Source of the DNA: Xanthobacteraceae bacterium
Lineage (GTDB): Bacteria; Pseudomonadota; Alphaproteobacteria; Rhizobiales; Xanthobacteraceae
Assembly: GCA_030043285.1 (NCBI GenBank)
Contig: JASHXZ010000180.1
Span: 1 to 12,097 of the forward strand
DNA: 12,097 nucleotides
Direction: 5' to 3'
Made by a program: the position numbers and the translations under genes. Below, piece after piece: positions 5,930 through 12,097 of the stretch (positions are counted from its first letter, which is position 1; every line of letters begins with the position of its first letter). The notes under the pieces were generated by a model, which saw nothing but the letters and a program-made list of their open reading frames with translations, ran no database searches and had not been told where the DNA came from.

Positions 5930-6988
5930 ATGAGCTGCCATGTTGCGCAACATAGGTCCATATCACGCCGTCGTTTTCTCAATCGCTCGGCGCTCGCCGC
6001 GGGGGCGCTGGCCTTGCCGCTGGCGCCGATGCGGACCCGCGCTGCAGCGCTCAAGCCGGTCAGCCTGACGCTGGACTGGGTCTATGAAGGCCCGAACGTC
6101 GGCTTCCTGATCGCCCACGACCAAGGATTTTATCGTGACGCCGGACTGGACGTCTCGATCAGCCCCGGCAAGGGCTCCGGCAAGACCGCGCAACTGGTCG
6201 CCGACAAGGCAACGCAGATCGGCTTCTGCGACGGCTACGCCGCTTCGAGCGGCATAGCCGAAGGCATGTCGATCAAGACCATCGGCAGCGTCTACCGCCG
6301 CAACCCATCCGCCATCATGACGCTCGAGGATTCCAACATAAAGGCGCCCAAAGACCTCGAGGGCAAAGTCCTGGCAATGGTTGCCGGCAGCGGCCAATTC
6401 CAGCAATGGCCCGCTTTCGTCAATGGCGCCAACCTCGACCCCTCGAAGATCGCCATCGTCAATCTGGCTCCGGCCAGCCTCGGCGCGGCGCTGATCAGCG
6501 GCAAGGTCGACGCCATCGGCGCCTATGTGCAGAGCTATCTGCCGATCATCGAAATTCAGGGCAAGAAGCAGGTCCGCCCGTTCTGGTTCGCCGATTACGG
6601 TGTCAGCGTGGTCTCGAACGGCATCATCGTGCACACCGATTTCATCAAGAGCGATCCGGACATCCTGCGCGCTTTCGTCCCGGCCACCATCAAAGGTTTC
6701 CTCTATGGCCGTGCGCATCCCGATGAAGCGGCGGCGACCGTCAAAAAGTACTCCCCGACAGTGGATGTTGAGATCATCAAGGGCGAATTCGAGGTGTCAT
6801 GGAAGACGTGGGTCACGCCGAACACCAGGAATAAGCCGCTAGGCTGGGGCTCCAACAACGATTGGATCGCGGCGATCGCCGTGCTCAAGCAGTATGGCGG
6901 CGTGACCGCGCCGCTGACGACCGACCAGCTCTTCACCAACGACTTCGTTCCCAGCGGCGCCGAGTACGTGCCGCCGCAACAGGCTTGA
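5930..6988 (+). CDS. Tat-exported ABC substrate-binding protein, NMT1/THI5-like (SBP2)
   Basis: A second periplasmic binding protein, again 352 residues, opening an operon with its ATPase and permease. The ATG at 5930 has GGAG at 5920-5923; a GTG at 5861 in the same frame would add 23 residues that carry no signal features. The twin-arginine motif SRRRFL (12-17) is followed by a hydrophobic core and an RTRAAA cleavage region (35-40). The mature part has TLDW (47-50), VGFLIAHDQGFYRDAGLDV (57-75), GKGSG (80-84), GFCDG (98-102) and FQQWPAF, as in SBP1. Against SBP1 the block at 103-109, right after the invariant GFxDG loop, is one of the most changed (FVVANSV against YAASSGI), and it may help set ligand choice. 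This gene is the one physically linked to the transporter, so it is the primary binding protein. No TPP riboswitch-like sequence precedes it, which argues against a thiamine-precursor role. Confidence 0.94.
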   Translation: MSCHVAQHRSISRRRFLNRSALAAGALALPLAPMRTRAAALKPVSLTLDWVYEGPNVGFLIAHDQGFYRDAGLDVSISPGKGSGKTAQLVADKATQIGFCDGYAASSGIAEGMSIKTIGSVYRRNPSAIMTLEDSNIKAPKDLEGKVLAMVAGSGQFQQWPAFVNGANLDPSKIAIVNLAPASLGAALISGKVDAIGAYVQSYLPIIEIQGKKQVRPFWFADYGVSVVSNGIIVHTDFIKSDPDILRAFVPATIKGFLYGRAHPDEAAATVKKYSPTVDVEIIKGEFEVSWKTWVTPNTRNKPLGWGSNNDWIAAIAVLKQYGGVTAPLTTDQLFTNDFVPSGAEYVPPQQA

Positions 6989-7001
6989 GCAGTCATTGAG
7001 C

Positions 7002-7799
7002 GTGACCACGGCCGGCGACGACGATCAGGCGTATCTGCGCATCGAGAATCTGTCCAAGGTTTATGCGACGCGCGACGGCGAAGTCCGCGCGCTCAACGAC
7101 ATTTCCTTCGTCCAAGGCCGCGGTGAGTTCATCTCCCATGTCGGCCCGAGCGGCTGCGGCAAGAGCACGCTGTTGATGATCGCCGCCGGGCTGCTGCCAC
7201 CGTCGAGCGGCGCGGTGCAGGTGCGCGGCCGTACCGTCGATCGGCCGCGCACCGATATCGGCATCGTCTTTCAGAGCCCGGTCCTGCTCGAATGGCGCAG
7301 CGCGCTCGGCAACATCATGCTGCAGGCCGAAGCCCGCAACATGAATCGCAAGGAGGCCGCGGCGCGCGGGCGCGAGCTGTTGTCGACCGTCGGGCTCGCC
7401 GGCTTCGAAGACCGCTTCCCGCATGAGCTGTCCGGCGGCATGCGCCAGCGCGTCTCGATTTGCCGGGCGCTGATCCATCATCCCGATCATCTATTGATGG
7501 ACGAGCCGTTCGGCGCGCTCGACGCGCTGACGCGCGACCAGCTCGTGCTCGATCTGCAGGCGCTGGTGACGGAGCGGCGCATGACGGTGCTGTTCATCAC
7601 CCACAGCATCGCCGAGGCGGTGTTCCTGTCGGACCGCGTCGTCGTGATGACGCCACGGCCGGGCTGCATCGACCGCATCATCGACATCAAGCTGCCGCGG
7701 CCGCGCACATTGGCGATGCGCGAGACGCCGGAATTCGCCGAATACAGCCGGCAGATTTTGGATTTGTTCCTGGCGCGCGGCGTGCTGCGCGAGCACTGA
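7002..7799 (+). CDS. ABC transporter ATP-binding protein, SsuB/TauB/NrtD type
   Basis: The cytoplasmic ATPase of the importer, 265 residues from the GTG at 7002. A TTG at 6996 in the same frame is an equally possible start that adds two residues. Neither has a strong ribosome binding site, and the SBP2 stop is only 13 bases upstream of the GTG, so translation may be coupled. All nucleotide-binding motifs are present: Walker A GPSGCGKST (48-56), Q-loop at Q91, signature LSGGMRQR (143-150), Walker B LLMDEP (164-169), D-loop GALD (171-174), and the switch histidine in FITHSIAEA (H201). The EWRSALGNI stretch after the Q-loop and the AVFLSDRVVVM ending are typical of the nitrate/sulfonate/taurine subfamily. 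It should energise the permease encoded 24 bases downstream and probably serves both binding proteins, since no other ATPase is present. Confidence 0.94.
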   Translation: MTTAGDDDQAYLRIENLSKVYATRDGEVRALNDISFVQGRGEFISHVGPSGCGKSTLLMIAAGLLPPSSGAVQVRGRTVDRPRTDIGIVFQSPVLLEWRSALGNIMLQAEARNMNRKEAAARGRELLSTVGLAGFEDRFPHELSGGMRQRVSICRALIHHPDHLLMDEPFGALDALTRDQLVLDLQALVTERRMTVLFITHSIAEAVFLSDRVVVMTPRPGCIDRIIDIKLPRPRTLAMRETPEFAEYSRQILDLFLARGVLREH

Positions 7800-7823
7800 A
7801 GCGGCGCGCAAGAGGAGAGCATC

Positions 7824-8708
7824 ATGACCGAAGCGGACAAGTCTTCGTCCGCCTTTACCGGCACCCAAGCGGCCGGCGGCGGCAACCTCGAGGCCGGTAT
7901 CCAGCGCCGGCGCCGCCAGCGGGCGCAGCGCGAGCGGATCGGTGCGTTCGTCTATCCGGCCGGCATGCTGGTGGCGCTGCTGGCGCTATGGGAAGCCGCG
8001 ACCTACCTGTTCTCGATCCCCGCCTATCTGGTGCCGGCACCGAGCGCGATTTTGCGTTCCATGGACACCAATTCCGCGGTGCTGATCAAGGAAAGCGTCG
8101 GCACCACGTTCGAGATTCTGCTCGGCTTCGCGCTCAGCGTCGCCGTCGGCATACCGCTCGCGCTCGCGATTTATCTGTGGCGGCCGTTTGCCCGCGCCGT
8201 CTACCCGGTGCTGGTGTCGTCGCAGGCGGTGCCCAAGGTCGCGGTGGCGCCGCTGTTCCTGGTCTGGTTCGGCTTCGGGCTGCTGCCCAAAGTGCTGATC
8301 GCGTTTTTGATCGCGTTCTTTCCGGTCGTCATCAACACCGCCATGGGCCTCGCCTCCTTGGAGCGCGAGAAGATCTACCTGGCGCAGTCCATGGGCTTTG
8401 GTCCGGTCGCGACGTTCTTCAAGATCCAATTGCCGAATGCGATGCCGTCGATTTTCGCCGGCCTGAAAATTTCCATCACGTTCGCGGTGGTCGGCGCCGT
8501 GGTCGGCGAGTTCGTCGGCGGTCAGGGCGGCCTCGGCTATCTGTTGCTGATCGCCAACGGCAACATGGACACCGCACTGCTGTTCGCCGGCATCGTCGCG
8601 CTGACGGTGTTGGGCGTCGTGCTGTTCCTGCTGATCGGTCTCGTCGAGCGCCTGGTGCTGCCGCCGCATGCGGTCGAGCGCACCAGCTTCGGCAGCGAGA
8701 CGATGTAG
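7824..8708 (+). CDS. ABC transporter permease, SsuC/TauC/NrtB type
   Basis: The inner-membrane permease of the importer, 294 residues. The ATG at 7824 follows a strong purine-rich ribosome binding site (AGAGGAGAG). A charged, arginine-rich cytoplasmic N-terminus (about 28-38) precedes a first hydrophobic span (about 42-63). Further spans lie near 96-118, 136-152, 155-175, 216-235 and 250-275, giving the usual six. The EAA loop that contacts the ATPase is intact: YLAQSMG (185-191), nine residues, then IQLP (201-204), matching the consensus G-x9-I-x-L-P exactly. The gene ends just before the palindrome at 8710-8745 and is the last of the SBP2-ATPase-permease operon. The substrate is not readable from the permease. 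Confidence 0.94.
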   Translation: MTEADKSSSAFTGTQAAGGGNLEAGIQRRRRQRAQRERIGAFVYPAGMLVALLALWEAATYLFSIPAYLVPAPSAILRSMDTNSAVLIKESVGTTFEILLGFALSVAVGIPLALAIYLWRPFARAVYPVLVSSQAVPKVAVAPLFLVWFGFGLLPKVLIAFLIAFFPVVINTAMGLASLEREKIYLAQSMGFGPVATFFKIQLPNAMPSIFAGLKISITFAVVGAVVGEFVGGQGGLGYLLLIANGNMDTALLFAGIVALTVLGVVLFLLIGLVERLVLPPHAVERTSFGSETM

Positions 8709-8709
8709 C

Positions 8710-8745
8710 GCTTCATCCTCGCCCGCGAAGCGAGGAGGATGAAGC
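8710..8745. repeat. Palindromic intergenic repeat / possible bidirectional terminator
   Basis: GCTTCATCCTC (8710-8720) and GAGGATGAAGC (8735-8745) are perfect 11-base inverted arms. The 14-base loop holds a smaller hairpin, CGC-GAA-GCG (8724-8732). It fills the gap between two convergent stop codons (8708 and 8750) and would fold identically in both transcripts, so it could end or stabilise both. It lacks a strong T-run. The CTTCATCCT...CGCGAAGCG...AGGATGAAG layout resembles dispersed palindromes I recall from Bradyrhizobium-type genomes. Confidence 0.7.
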
Positions 8746-8749
8746 CGAT

Positions 8750-10723
8750 CTACACGACCACCTTGCGCAAAAAGCCGTCGACGCTGCCGCGCAAGCTTTC
8801 AGCCGCGTTCTCGACCGCGTCGGATGCCGCCAGCACGGTGGCGGCGGAATTGCGCATGTCGCAAATGCCGGTCGAAACGATTTCCAGCCCCGACACCACC
8901 GATTTGGTGCCCGAAGCCGCCGCCGCGACGTTCTTCGAAATCTCTCCGGTCGCGGCGTGCTGCTGCTCGACGGCGGCCGCGATCGCGGCGGTGAATTGCT
9001 GGATCTCCTGCATGCGGCCGGTGATGCTGGCGATGGCCCGCACCGTGCTTTGCGTCGACGACTGCACCGCGGCAATCTGAGCGGCGATCACTTCGGTGGC
9101 TTTGGCGGTCTGCACCGCGAGCGCCTTGACCTCCGAGGCGACCACGGCAAAACCCTTGCCGGCGACACCCGCCCGCGCCGCCTCGATCGTGGCATTGAGC
9201 GCCAACAGATTGGTCTGTCCGGCCACGCTCTGGATCAGCTTGACGACGTCGTCGATTTTTTGCGCCGCCTGGGCAAGACCGGCGATCTCGGCGTTGGTCG
9301 ATTGCGCTTCGCCGGCGGCGGCGTGCACCACCTCGCTCGCCCGCAATAGCTGGCGATTGATCTCGGCGATCGATCCGGACAATTCCTCGGCGGCGGTAGA
9401 CGCGATGTCGACCCGGCCGAAGGCCTCGTTGGAGGTGTGGACGGCACCCGCGGTCTGCGTGCTGGTCTGGTTCGAGGTGGCAGACAACGCCGCGGCGGTG
9501 GATTTCATCGCCGCCACGCTGTCGCCCACGGTCGTCAGCACGCCTTCGACGCTTTGCCGGAACCAGGCGATGGCCTCGTCGACCACGGCGCGACGCGTCT
9601 CCTGCTCGCCGAGCAGCGCGTTCTTGCGCTCCGCCGACCGCCGCTCGGTGATGTCGTCATGGGTGCCGACCCAATAGGTGCCGCCCGGAATGGCGCGGTT
9701 GACCACCGAGATGGCGCGGCCGTCCGGCTCTTCGCTGATGAAGCTGACCTCTTTTCCGGACGCCATGTTGTCGGCGAGCTCGGCGCAGTATTGCGTCGCA
9801 TCGCGGTGCAGCGAGCCGGTCGTGCCGCGGTGCTGGACAATTTCGTCCAGGGTGGCGCCAGGCTTCACCACCTGCGGCGACAAGCCGTACATGTCCAGAT
9901 AACGTCTGTTGCAAACGATGAGACGGCCGCCGGCGTCGAACATCACAACGCCCTGGGTCAGGTTATTGAGCGCCAGCTCGAGCAATTGCCCTTTGTCGTA
10001 CAAGCGGCGCTCGGCGAATGCGCTGATCAGTGTCGTGCCGAGGATCGCCACCGCGACGCTGGTAACCGCAATGGCGAGCGATCCCGGCGACAGCGACAGC
10101 GCGGTGAAGGTCCGCGTCGGATCGGGAACGATCTCCACCGCGCCCATCGCGGTGAAATGATGCGACACGATGGCGAGCGTCAGCAACACCGCGGAGACCA
10201 TGAGCCCAGAGAAACTGCGCCACGACACGGCGACCGCCAGCGATACCATGCCGAGCGCCATGCCGATGGCGATCGAGGCCAGGACCAGCGGAATATCCCA
10301 ATCGACCTGGCCGGGAAGCTCGACGGCCGACATGCCGATATAGTGCATGCAGGCGACACCGCCGCCGATGACGGCGCCACCGATCGCGGCGCCAAGTCGC
10401 GACGGTGCGAACACCGAGACCGCAAGACCGCAGGCGGTAATGACTGCGGCGGCCAACAGCGAAAACGCCGTCAGCCCGATGTCATAGGCGATCGGCACGC
10501 CGGGCTCGTAAGCCAACATTGCGAGAAAGTGCGTCGCCCAAATGCCGCAGCCGGTCGCCGCGCCGGCCGCTGCGATCCAAGTCGCGCGCACGCGTCCGCC
10601 GGTCGAGCGCGCACGATTGAACAGCGTGATTGCCGTCAGACTCGCCAGGAAGCAAACCAGTCCGGCGACGACGACCAGACGCCAGTCATGCTGCGTGGTC
10701 AGACAGGACAGAATCCGGAACAT
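8750..10723 (-). CDS. MHYT-PAS methyl-accepting chemoreceptor
   Basis: A membrane chemoreceptor of 657 residues from the ATG at 10723; an ATG at 10759 would add 12 residues. The [16 protein letters not shown] opening fits the usual MHYT start, so the shorter form is preferred. Residues about 15-235 form an MHYT sensor with roughly seven membrane spans and the three signature motifs: THFLAM (64-69), CMHYIGM (125-131) and SHHFTAM (187-193). MHYT domains are proposed to bind copper and sense oxygen, CO or NO. A cytoplasmic PAS domain follows (about 250-362, ending in the typical DITERR). The C-terminal half is the coiled-coil signalling domain with hairpin tip [17 protein letters not shown] (503-519), which contacts CheA/CheW. 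The usual AGE of the tip is AGV here. There is no HAMP domain and no C-terminal CheR-tethering pentapeptide. No other chemotaxis genes are in the window, so it is an orphan receptor. The ligand is unknown. Confidence 0.93.
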   Translation of the reverse strand: MFRILSCLTTQHDWRLVVVAGLVCFLASLTAITLFNRARSTGGRVRATWIAAAGAATGCGIWATHFLAMLAYEPGVPIAYDIGLTAFSLLAAAVITACGLAVSVFAPSRLGAAIGGAVIGGGVACMHYIGMSAVELPGQVDWDIPLVLASIAIGMALGMVSLAVAVSWRSFSGLMVSAVLLTLAIVSHHFTAMGAVEIVPDPTRTFTALSLSPGSLAIAVTSVAVAILGTTLISAFAERRLYDKGQLLELALNNLTQGVVMFDAGGRLIVCNRRYLDMYGLSPQVVKPGATLDEIVQHRGTTGSLHRDATQYCAELADNMASGKEVSFISEEPDGRAISVVNRAIPGGTYWVGTHDDITERRSAERKNALLGEQETRRAVVDEAIAWFRQSVEGVLTTVGDSVAAMKSTAAALSATSNQTSTQTAGAVHTSNEAFGRVDIASTAAEELSGSIAEINRQLLRASEVVHAAAGEAQSTNAEIAGLAQAAQKIDDVVKLIQSVAGQTNLLALNATIEAARAGVAGKGFAVVASEVKALAVQTAKATEVIAAQIAAVQSSTQSTVRAIASITGRMQEIQQFTAAIAAAVEQQHAATGEISKNVAAAASGTKSVVSGLEIVSTGICDMRNSAATVLAASDAVENAAESLRGSVDGFLRKVVV

Positions 10724-10902
10724 GATGTCTCTGCATCCAACAGGCACTCGATGGCCCATTGGTAGCGGACAACCGATTTACGCGCCGTTAATCAAACAGC
10801 TCGGAAGGTCGCGATCCGGCGCGTACTCACAGTTGAGAAACGTCGGCCGGTCGCGCGCACGTCGTGGCGCAAGCGCGCAAACCGTCGCTTTGGCGGCGCT
10901 GC

Positions 10903-12097
10903 TCAGCCCTCGAGGATCTGCTTGTCGGGATCGAGCCAGAACGCCCATACCGCCGCGCCCGCCACCAACAGACACGCCGCGACGATGAACGGCGCCTGCC
11001 AGTTGCCGTACTGGACCAGGAAGCCGAACACCAGCGGCGACAGGGCGCCGCCGATATTGCCGGCCATGTTCATCATTCCGGACACCGTGCCGGAATATTT
11101 GCCGCCGGTATCCATCGGCACCGCCCACGACGGCCCGATGGTGAACTCGAGGAAGAACAGCGCGCCGGTGAGGCAGGCCAAGGCGACGTATGCGCTTGCG
11201 GTGAGCGCCGCCGGCACGATGCACGCCGCGCAGCCGAGCAGGCCGACGATGGCGACGGTCCGCCGCCCGATCTTGGCGCTTCCGGTTTTCTTGAGCAGCC
11301 AATCGGTCGCAATGCCGCCGAGCGTGTCGCCGACCACACCGGCGAACAACGGCAGCGACGCCAAGAAGCCGCCCTTGAGCAGCGTAAAGTGGCGCGCCTC
11401 GACCAGATAGGTCGGCAGCCAGCTCAAGAAGATCCACAGACAGTACACGTAGGTGAAATAGGCGCACATCACCGCCCACATGTTGGGCGAACGCACCAAT
11501 GTGCCCCACGGCACGTCGGTCTGCTTGGTGATCGGCGGCGGCTTGATCGCACCCTTTTCGTCAAGGCCGCGGATGTACTCGAGCTCGGTCTTGTTCACCA
11601 AGTGGTGCTCTTCGGGCAGGTTGCGGTAGCTGATAAACCACCACACTGACCATAGAAGCCCGACCGCGCCGCAGATGTAGAACGCCGCGCGCCAGCCCAG
11701 AGAGACCATGATCATCGTCACGATCGGCGGAGCCAGCGCGGCGCCCAGCCGGCTCGCGCTGTGAGTGACGCCCTGGACGAGGCCACGCTCGCCCTGCGGG
11801 TACCAGAGCTGCATGGCGCGCGTCGCGCCCGGAAAGGCGCCGGCTTCGCCGACCCCGAACAGGAAGCGCACGACGATGAAGCTGACCGAACCGAACGCCG
11901 CGGCGGTCGCGGCCGTCATGATCGACCAGTAGGTGACAACGCCGCCCAGCACGCGGCGCGCGCCGAAACGGTCGCTCAGCCAGCCGCCGGGAACCTGGAA
12001 TATCGCATAGGCCCACACGAAGGCGCTGAAGATGAACCCCATGGTCACCTTGTTGAAGCCGAATTCCTTGCCGATTGGCAGCGCGGCGACCGAAATG
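10903..12097 (-). CDS. MFS transporter, anion:cation symporter (ACS) family, N-terminus outside window
   Basis: A major facilitator permease whose first codons lie beyond the right edge. In-frame sequence continues upstream of the GTG at 12048 to the edge (ISVAALPIGKEFGFNK), matching the first periplasmic loop of ACS proteins, so the GTG is not the true start. About 397 residues are visible; full members are usually 420-450. Seen: the loop 2-3 motif GGWLSDRFGARR (visible residues 37-48), the family stretch GVGEAGAFPGATRAM, WYPQGERG, then GWRAAFYICG. The central cytoplasmic loop (EEHHLVNKTELEYI...) and a second six-helix half follow, ending in DPDKQILEG. ACS members co-transport organic anions such as hexarates, phthalate or other carboxylates with protons. 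An organic-acid substrate fits the neighbourhood, but the exact one is not readable. It lies upstream of the chemoreceptor on the same strand with about 180 bases between, so it is probably a separate transcript. Confidence 0.92.
   Translation of the reverse strand, partial: ISVAALPIGKEFGFNKVTMGFIFSAFVWAYAIFQVPGGWLSDRFGARRVLGGVVTYWSIMTAATAAAFGSVSFIVVRFLFGVGEAGAFPGATRAMQLWYPQGERGLVQGVTHSASRLGAALAPPIVTMIMVSLGWRAAFYICGAVGLLWSVWWFISYRNLPEEHHLVNKTELEYIRGLDEKGAIKPPPITKQTDVPWGTLVRSPNMWAVMCAYFTYVYCLWIFLSWLPTYLVEARHFTLLKGGFLASLPLFAGVVGDTLGGIATDWLLKKTGSAKIGRRTVAIVGLLGCAACIVPAALTASAYVALACLTGALFFLEFTIGPSWAVPMDTGGKYSGTVSGMMNMAGNIGGALSPLVFGFLVQYGNWQAPFIVAACLLVAGAAVWAFWLDPDKQILEG

Noticed and set aside
7460..9349. 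629-codon plus-strand open frame across ATPase, permease and chemoreceptor
   Set aside because: It overlaps three well-supported genes out of frame or antisense and has low-complexity Arg/Gly/Ala content.
9437..10765. 442-codon open frame antisense to the chemoreceptor
   Set aside because: Arginine-, histidine- and aspartate-rich shadow; the MHYT and PAS motifs are on the other strand.
10883..10898. Possible terminator hairpin just past the MFS stop
   Set aside because: Six-base stem with an internal mismatch on the minus-strand transcript and no T-run.
12046..12048. GTG at 12048 as the start of the MFS gene
   Set aside because: In-frame coding sequence typical of the family's first loop continues upstream to the edge, so the true start lies outside the window.

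Overview
The window is GC-rich, densely coded bacterial DNA of alphaproteobacterial type. It probably comes from the Hyphomicrobiales, near Bradyrhizobium, Rhodopseudomonas or Pseudolabrys. This rests on codon usage, on a P450 that looks like Rhodopseudomonas CYP199, on an MHYT-type chemoreceptor, and on a palindromic intergenic repeat of a kind I recall from that group. The assignment is inference.

Layout. (1) 1-1862: two divergently transcribed beta-propeller genes. One is a YVTN/YncE-like protein on the minus strand that runs off the left edge; the other is a complete LVIVD-repeat protein on the plus strand. (2) 1952-4269, plus strand: a Tat-exported NMT1/THI5-like substrate-binding protein (SBP1), then a cytochrome P450 of CYP199 type. 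(3) 4294-5727, minus strand: a UbiD-family prenylated-FMN decarboxylase, convergent with the P450. (4) 5930-8708, plus strand: a second Tat-exported binding protein (SBP2, paralogous to SBP1), an ABC ATPase and an ABC permease, forming one complete NrtBCD/SsuABC-type importer. (5) 8710-8745: a palindromic repeat between convergent genes. (6) 8750-10723, minus strand: an MHYT-PAS-methyl-accepting chemoreceptor. (7) 10903 to the right edge, minus strand: an MFS permease of the anion:cation symporter family, cut at its N-terminus.

How the genes may work together (inference): the P450 keeps every active-site residue I recall for CYP199A4, an enzyme that oxidises para-substituted benzoates such as 4-methoxybenzoate. 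A UbiD enzyme beside it is a plausible next step, decarboxylating an aromatic acid. Two related periplasmic binding proteins served by one ATPase/permease pair, plus an ACS-type MFS permease, would supply organic acids. Together 1952-8708 reads as a candidate module for uptake and breakdown of aromatic or other unsaturated carboxylic acids. The propellers and the chemoreceptor may be accessory or unrelated. No transcriptional regulator, ferredoxin, ferredoxin reductase or UbiX flavin prenyltransferase is visible, so these must be supplied from outside the window.

No rRNA, tRNA, CRISPR array, transposase or integrase was seen. No gap between genes exceeds about 205 bases. The longest gaps are 5728-5929 (divergent promoter region) and 10724-10902 (upstream of the chemoreceptor; no convincing promoter or small gene seen).
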